Of a stretch of DNA of 22,559 bases, positions 16,634-22,559 are shown piece by piece (position 1 is the stretch's first letter; every line of letters begins with the position of its first letter). The notes under the pieces were generated by a model, which was not told where the DNA came from, made no database searches, and was given only the letters and a program-made list of their open reading frames with translations. Made by a program: the position numbers and the translations under genes. This DNA comes from Gnomoniopsis sp. IMI 355080 (lineage: Eukaryota > Ascomycota > Sordariomycetes > Diaporthales > Gnomoniaceae). The DNA is taken from NCBI GenBank assembly GCA_027946555.1, contig JAPEVC010000367.1:1-22559 (forward strand). The letters are read 5' to 3'.

Positions 16634-19400
16634 TTCAATCTGGGGGAAGCCAATGCGGCTCTGTTATGATAGCGTATCCTTATTTTCCCCGGGTTTGCTG
16701 TCAGTGTCCATGCCAGTGTCGGGCGTTTCGGGGCCAGAACGGCGTACGGAACGTACTATGTTAAGTATATGTAGAACGGCAATATGCAGGTTGACGCCAC
16801 AAAACATTGTACTACTGCAACTTCCCGTCATCATGGAGGGCGATTCCAAGTCGTGAGGAGATTTGGTCTCGAAACAGATTTGAGCACGGCATTCTCGTGA
16901 GACATCACAATGCAGGCAGTCAAATCATGCTAGTACGGCAGTTCAAAGAAGGCTTCCTTTGATGGCCGGTCTTTTCCGTCATTCCCAAGGAAGGCATCAA
17001 ATGTGGCGTGTTTTTGCAGGACATACTATCTCGAAACTTCGCACTGTCGATCCTGCGCTGCACCTTGGAAGCATCACACAGCTTTTAGCGCTATAGCTCC
17101 TGTGTGCTAAGACACTGCGACCTGCCAGCCCTGCGTAGGCCCTGCAGCATTCGAATAAGCATCACAGGAACTCTATACGTGCTCTCGCTATTGCTCCAAG
17201 GTAAATCTGCCAGGTACGCACTGTACAATACTAAATTGCAGACGAACATAAGGCTTGACTTGACCATTTGTCATGTCACATCAAGTTGGAGATTTGATGT
17301 TGGTAATGCAGCGCAGATAAAGCGGCGCATCAACACAGGCCGCAATTGGTGGTGATGGTTCAGCCGCAGTGCCAAATAAACGATGTTGGTGCCAGCGACA
17401 TGTCCCGACTGGCCAGGGAGCATTTCTAGCTCATCAGCTTACCCGGACACAACAGCAACTTTCGGAGATGAGTACCATGATAGCTGACTATATGTGTCCT
17501 CGTTAAGTCCGAGGTGGCCCATGAAAAAGCCAAGAATAGCACACTACAATGGTGCCGTTGGTGATGAGCCTGCCGAAACACCCTTCTGCGCTTAAAAGCT
17601 GCCGTAGTATCAGTAGTCCAGATGAAAGAAACCGCATGGAGAGCCAAGCTGTTTGTCGCAGAGCATCACGTGGTGAAGCGTTACATTCTAAACGTGCCGC
17701 TGCACAGTCTGGTTGGAGGTAACCGCATAGCAGGCGATCAGACTCGAGTATCTCGGCAGCTAGCAAACCGTCTGGGGAGGATTAGCATACTTTGGAGGAA
17801 GCGCAGGTTTATAGTGAACTTTGAAGCTTAGGACGACTCGTAACTCCGCTGCGCTACTTTGTCGCGGCGGAAAGACGAAAGCATCTCGCGTCTAGCATCT
17901 CATCTCAAATACAATCAAGTTGATAGACAAGTTATTGTGCGTTTGCGTACTCGATACGGTTTGTGTCGTGTATCGAAAGTTTCACCCCCCAGCCTGCTCC
18001 GGGCACGGGGCACGTGGGCGCCGGTGAGGCCGTCTAGATGAATGACGATCCTACGGATGCGGACCCCGAGTCATGGTCGGTCGTATGCATTGGCAAACTG
18101 GAGAATGCTTTTCGAGCCACGATACTCGAGAGAGGAAAACCAGATAAATTGTAAGACCGTCAGCAATAAGCAAATGGGCCCAGCCCGAAGGATTGGTGCT
18201 GATGGATGAAGACGTTGCCGTGCCGGCGAAGCCGTAGACTTCATACTATGTACTATCGTAGTAGAGTAGCGTCTGGAACAACACCGGATCTCTCGCACGG
18301 CCTTTGCTCGTTGACACTCATTTTCTGCCTCCGTACTTAAAACTGAGAGGAGGAAATGTGCAAGTCATTCATCTGAAGGGTCCACTTTATCGGGACAAGC
18401 CAGCCCCGGGAATCCACATGCACTTGAATTTTAAAGCTGGAGATTCGATGGAGTCGGGATCGTGATGACGTCGGATCCTCCTTGGATCTCCTACAATCAA
18501 GGTGGCTGACTGCATCGAAGGCATTGTGAACATGGCTTCTAGAATACTACACAATGTGCAATCAAATGTAAAAGATGCGTGCAGGCAAGAAGCCAATTGA
18601 TTGCTTTGTTGACGGAAGCATCACGGCGAGGCTCGCAATGGTTGCCCCCCCTTTTTCTTTTTTGTCTCTCTTTAATTCTGAGACCTCGACTGTGCTTCAC
18701 AAACCTTGAAACCCCTGCGGCAAGTGCGGGTAGCCAATACCCGTATGCAACCTTCTCTCTGCCCAGAAAAAGCCACTGCAAACTTGTCTGTGAAATGCTG
18801 CCAAACACGAAGGCCGTGGCTTGGTTGAGATAGATTGAAGATTAACCTTGACAACAGCCCATACACACAGTTAGTTCATGGGATGTCGAACCTATCGTCG
18901 TGATCCCGTCCGTGCCGGATGCCGGGAATCGCCCTAATAGTACTAAAACATATACTACGGGGTAGTGGCTATTCACTGTAGTCAGTAGTGCGTGCATTCG
19001 AGCAAGTCTGGTTGAAAGGATGACTACACAGTATCACGACAAAGCAAATTCAGGGACTGCAGTGAATTCTATCATCCTACTGCAATCTAATAAGCCTATG
19101 ACCTGATGAGTGAATGAGTTCATCATACCTGGCTGTGCGAGTGATCATCCCTGCTTGTCCGCGTACCTGCCTGCCCTTCCACTATGTACAGTGCTACATG
19201 CTACGCCAGTATTCCAGTTCTTGGCTGCAGCCGGGGCCCTCTTTGCGACGACCGATCCCGCCTCTGCCGCTTGGGGCTTAGCCTCAATTCTCCCACTTGC
19301 CCTTGCGCTTTCCCCCCAAACCAGCGCCCGTGGCCTGGCCTGGCCCTCCAGTTTGTCTTAGTTAGGGAGCCCTTCCAGGTCAAGTCCGTTGTCTCTCTCC
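16634..19400. other. Gene-poor intergenic stretch with GTAC-armed short palindromes
   Basis: No gene, tRNA or transposon ORF could be supported over about 2.8 kb. Open frames are short and mutually overlapping. Several short elements with GTAC arms recur, for example GTACGGAACGTAC at 16744-16756, TAGTACGG at 16931-16938 and related forms near 18,245-18,265 and 18,937-18,965. No A-box/B-box tRNA pair, terminal inverted repeats or target-site duplications were found by eye. Confidence 0.4.
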
Positions 19401-19833
19401 CGCCCAACACTCTATTTATCGTCTTTCCTTTCTCCACTCCTCAATCAACGCCCGCCTCCGCCTCCTCCTCCTTCTCCTCCGTCGTGACCCTGCCCACCCA
19501 CGGACCCTTTTTTGGCACACACTGTCCGCCGTTGTGTGTTCCTTTGCGTCTTTTCTGTGCATTTGCGTCGGCGGGTCTTTTGCTTTCCCATCGTCGCTCT
19601 ACAGAACTGGAGCACACAAGGACCCTATCTCCGTGCGACGGTCGTGCCTCGGGTCAATCAAACTGGCTTGGCTGGCACCGTAACCAACCCCGGCCTCAGT
19701 CGCTGGAGTGGACGACCTTGGATGAAATTCTGGTCAGAGTCGACGCACTCAATTTTCCCTGGTTTCCTTTCGACACAGCGATTTCTCTTTGGACATAAGG
19801 GTCACATCGCTCGCGGGCGAAAGTCGATTCGTC
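19401..19833 (+). promoter_or_regulatory. Promoter/leader of the RING gene, CT-rich, with an overlapping uORF
   Basis: The stretch is pyrimidine-rich, especially 19,425-19,490, as expected for a fungal leader. A TATTTAT phrase lies at about 19,413. The only close upstream ATG, at 19722, opens a 41-codon frame (MKFWSEST...) that ends at 19847, running past the RING start at 19834 in a different frame. A possible leader intron (donor GTAACC at 19680, acceptor CGACACAG at about 19777 after a pyrimidine tract) would remove that ATG, so the uORF may exist only in unspliced transcripts. Confidence 0.4.
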
Positions 19834-21372
19834 ATGGTCTTCGATAACTCCGAGTTGGCCGCTGGTATGGCCAATTTGGCCGTCCGCGCACTGCACCACC
19901 AGGTCAGACAGGCTACCACTGACAGCGCCACCGCAACAGCGACCTCGTTGTCTTCCTCATTACCCAGCTCCACCGTCCCAACATCGACAGCGGCCGCCTC
20001 TCCATCGCAGTCGGATACTAGTAATGGCAACGGAAGTAACGGAAACTCGGGCTCCTCACCCTTGCTCTTTTTTGTTGCTTTGGGTTTCGGTGTCGTATTT
20101 ACCAACCTTTGGTGAGCATTCTATCTACCTAACGAGGACATCATGGACTGCCATGTACGCTATGTGGCAGATTGTCCTAATTGATTGTACAGGATCATCG
20201 TCGGTGTCAAGTATTGTTTCCGCTATAATGCCCGGAATCGTAATATGCGCATGACTGGCGAAGATGGCGAACCCATCAATCTGGAGAATATGCCTGCACA
20301 CCCGCGTCGGCGTCGTAGGGAAAAGAAGCTCATGACCATTGACGAGGTCAACGAGAAATTCCCCATGAAGAAATACAAAAGTTGGGTTGCAAGTCGTGCA
20401 CACGAAGGATTGCCCACTCAAGGCGGCATATCACAGCCACCGAGTCGAGCCGGTAGTATACGAGACGCAGATGGTATCGTCCCGTTGCACAAGGAGCGTG
20501 AATCTATCGATGATACACGAACGACTGGCGGTGCTTCTCTGACTAGGTCGGCAACTATCGCCACCCATGAAGACCCGACGTCCGAGCATACCGAAAAGAC
20601 CGAACCTACTCCTGAAACGAACAAAGAGCAGCAAACCACTGGAGATGCTGCTGCTAGCACGGCTCCTGCTGCCCGCATGGACAGTCCGGCTTCGGATTCT
20701 GATCACGACGACGAAGACGACCAGATTCACGATGCCTTGCCTCCAGAGGCTCTCGAGTCCTCGGGCGACACATGTGCTATCTGCATTGACACACTCGAGG
20801 ACGACGATGACGTTCGCGGACTGACTTGCGGCCACGCCTTCCACGCCGTATGTCTCGACCCTTGGCTGACCAGCAGACGCGCTTGCTGTCCGCTCTGCAA
20901 AGCCGACTACTACACTCCCAAGCCTCGACCGCCTGTACCCGAGGGAGCTACAAACCCGGAAATTGGACCGACTGTATCCATCAACCAGGACCCTCGGACC
21001 CGCATGAATATGCCCTCCAGACCAGGTGTTGCCTGGGTGTTCAATCGTGGTGGACGTGTAGCTCTGCCTATGTTCAATCGGAATCGCAATGAACGTAACA
21101 ACCAGTCCGCGACGTCGCCACGCACACCTAACTCACCCCGCCGGTCACAGAACAATGGCTTGATCGGCCGAGCTGCGACAGCCACAAGGACAGATAGGTC
21201 ACGGCGAGCGACCAACCCCCCCGCGACGGCGGAAAATCAGAGTGGCGGCTTCTTTTCGAATATCCGGATGCCCCGGTTCCAGCTTCCTGGCAGGTCAGCA
21301 CCCGCCGGAAACACTGCCGAAGTCACGCCCTCAAACCTAGAGGCTGGCACACGTGCCGACACTACGAGATGA
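19834..21372 (+). CDS. Membrane-anchored RING-H2 finger protein, probable E3 ubiquitin ligase, exons 19834-20111 and 20193-21372
   Basis: The product is 485 residues. A Ser/Thr/Asn-rich N-terminal part (about 28-75) precedes one strong transmembrane segment at about 76-102 (LLFFVALGFGVVFTNLW, IIVGVKYCF), followed by a basic juxtamembrane stretch with RRRRREKK. A Ser/Thr/Glu-rich linker leads to a complete RING-H2 finger at 287-328: C287, C290, C305, H307, H310, C313, C325, C328, with the usual Trp (DPWL) before the last Cys pair. RING-H2 domains recruit E2 enzymes and transfer ubiquitin; the topology suggests a cytosolic RING on an endomembrane (inference). The tail is disordered, basic and Pro/Asn/Ser-rich. 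The intron (81 nt, GTGAGC to TACAG) lies within the membrane segment and joins LTG-type bases to give NLWIIVG. The start is the first ATG in frame; the frame is open upstream but has no ATG. The substrate is unknown. It converges with the GPALPP-type gene. Confidence 0.9.
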
Positions 21373-21953
21373 CGTCCGACCTCGAGCTAGATAAATTTAT
21401 AGAATATTTTGGAGCATCACTTTAACTCGACTGCTTGCCAGACACAGCAGCAGCTATCGATTGTACATCGCCTCACCACGCCCAGCAACTCTGCACTTGA
21501 CCCCAATGTGGATTTATGATCACCACAACGCAATGCCAAACACACGACTAAATTGCAAGCCGAGCCATACTGGACATTAAATACCCCCCACACGCGCACG
21601 TATATTGGTGGCCGATTGAGAAAGCCTTTGTTGGTCCATTGCGACCTCGAAAATGCACAGCACAGGTGTAGGAGAACCCCTCGGTGAACAGAGAGGGATG
21701 AATCAGGTTACTTAGGGAATGCATTGGCTTCAGGAGATGAAATGGGATAACAAGCGTATGCCTTATTTTTCGTTGTGGATTTGCACCGGGCCATGCGGCG
21801 TTCTACTTGATTGAAATCCTGGGTTTACTATTGGCATGATCTGTTACATGGAGACAGTTAATAAGACTTTCCACCGTGTACAATGATCCAACTGTTGGTG
21901 TTGTCAAATGAGTCCCATTCATATGACTATGCGTGAATGTCTTGGGACAATGA
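21373..21953. other. Convergent intergenic region between the RING and GPALPP-type genes
   Basis: This 581-nt stretch lies between two facing stop codons and must contain both 3' UTRs. An AT-rich patch (AAATTTATAGAATATTTT) follows the RING stop at about 21,393-21,411. No gene, RNA or repeat is supported. Confidence 0.5.
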
Positions 21954-22559
21954 CTACAGATAATTTCCCTTGGAGAATCTTCCTCCAAAATCTGAAGCCC
22001 GGTTCAACAGTTCTTTTCGCTGCGACGCCGTAATTTTCCCACCGAGCGCCATGTCCTTTTCCCGATCAAAAGCCCTCTTGCTCGGATCGTCATCCTCCTC
22101 TTCCTCCTGCTTCGCATCACCACCACCGGCGCTTGCCTTCCCGGCCTTCTTCGCAGCTTGATGTTCCTCGTACAAGCTCTTGCCGCGCGTCTGCTCCGTA
22201 AAGGCCCGAATCTTGCTCTCATCCCTCCTCCTGTCCCCAATCCCACTGACCCCACTCGAGCCGCCTTTGCTCGTAGCCTGCTGCTCCCGCTCCGCCGCCG
22301 ACCCACGGCCCAGCACCGCGTCCGCCAGCCGCTTGGCCTTTTCCTCAGGCGTCTCGGTCCATATGCTGCTGATGCCGCTGCCCGCGCCGTCCCTGGGCCG
22401 CGTGGTGGCCGTCGCGCCTGAGGCGAACTTGCGGCTCTTGATCTTGGTCGGATCGCGTTCTTGGTAGCCACTTGATGCGGAGGGCGGCGCGAGCATCCAG
22501 TCGTCGCGTTGGGGGCGCTCGGGTGCGGCGCCAGTAGAGGAGGTGTCGCTGGGCGGGAG
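21954..22559 (-). CDS. GPALPP-motif / DUF3752 family protein, C-terminal part, cut by the window edge
   Basis: Only the last 201 residues are present; the gene begins beyond the right edge. The frame enters the window as LPPSDTSS, consistent with the end of a GPALPP motif, followed by RDDWMLAPP, the conserved phrase of this family. It continues with a Lys/Arg-rich helical part (TPEEKAKRLADAVLG), a charged, probably helical segment (SLYEEHQAAKK), an acidic run (EEEEDDD) and a conserved-like end FDREKDMALGG...RFSKGNYL. An internal ATG at 22496 is not the start, since the frame is open and family-like before it. The family's role is poorly defined; I infer nothing beyond a probably nuclear, largely disordered protein. 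Orientation is convergent with the RING gene. Confidence 0.85.
   Translation of the reverse strand, partial: LPPSDTSSTGAAPERPQRDDWMLAPPSASSGYQERDPTKIKSRKFASGATATTRPRDGAGSGISSIWTETPEEKAKRLADAVLGRGSAAEREQQATSKGGSSGVSGIGDRRRDESKIRAFTEQTRGKSLYEEHQAAKKAGKASAGGGDAKQEEEEDDDPSKRAFDREKDMALGGKITASQRKELLNRASDFGGRFSKGNYL

Noticed and set aside
15600..19400. Transposon or biosynthetic cluster in the gene-poor region
   Set aside because: No transposase, reverse transcriptase, terminal repeats, NRPS/PKS or cytochrome P450 motifs were seen in any frame.
19110..19798. ORFs of 83 and 204 codons upstream of the RING gene
   Set aside because: Their translations are Pro/Ser/Leu/Cys-rich readings of a CT-rich promoter and leader, with no motifs.
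22004..22471. 155-codon minus-strand ORF beside the GPALPP-type frame
   Set aside because: It is an Arg-rich frame shadow; the other frame carries LPP and DDWM family phrases and reaches the window edge.

Overview
The window looks like nuclear DNA of a filamentous ascomycete (Pezizomycotina). The evidence is short GT-AG introns of about 54-300 nt with CTAAC/CTGAC branch-like motifs, CT-rich leaders before start codons, a fungal-type TEA/ATTS (AbaA-like) regulator and a fungal DUF7492-type secreted protein. I cannot settle the class. No bacterial, viral, CRISPR, tRNA or rRNA signal was found.

Layout from left to right: (1) MRD1, a five-RRM pre-rRNA processing factor, three exons on the + strand (319-3067). 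(2) A large AbaA/Tec1-like TEA-domain transcription factor, three exons on the + strand (3951-7846), with a cluster of CATTCY motifs, the known AbaA target, around its leader and start codon. (3) A 3.8 kb gap (7847-11616) with one doubtful minus-strand exon set (8146-8912). (4) A secreted DUF7492 protein whose mature N-terminus is predicted to begin with His, as in copper-dependent lytic polysaccharide monooxygenases (11617-13017, +), with an in-frame 54 nt intron. (5) A convergent spliceosomal cyclophilin H on the minus strand (14012-15291), four exons, with an unusually long first intron and a 4-codon uORF overlapping the start codon. (6) A gene-poor 4.5 kb stretch (15292-19833) holding a 317-codon orphan ORF on the minus strand, short tandem duplications and several GTAC-armed inverted repeats. 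(7) A membrane-anchored RING-H2 protein, two exons on the + strand (19834-21372). (8) The C-terminal 201 residues of a GPALPP/DUF3752-type protein on the minus strand, cut by the right edge (21954-22559).

The genes do not form a pathway or a biosynthetic cluster. Three are housekeeping or nuclear RNA/nucleolar functions (MRD1, cyclophilin H, GPALPP protein). One is a predicted developmental regulator (TEA factor), one is secreted (DUF7492) and one is a predicted membrane E3 ligase. All exon structures were deduced by hand from frame continuity, splice signals and family resemblance; no alignment or transcript data were available. The main points for follow-up are the possible autoregulatory site cluster at the TEA gene, the LPMO-like candidate with optional 18-residue insert, the upstream ORFs at the cyclophilin and RING genes, and the orphan ORF.
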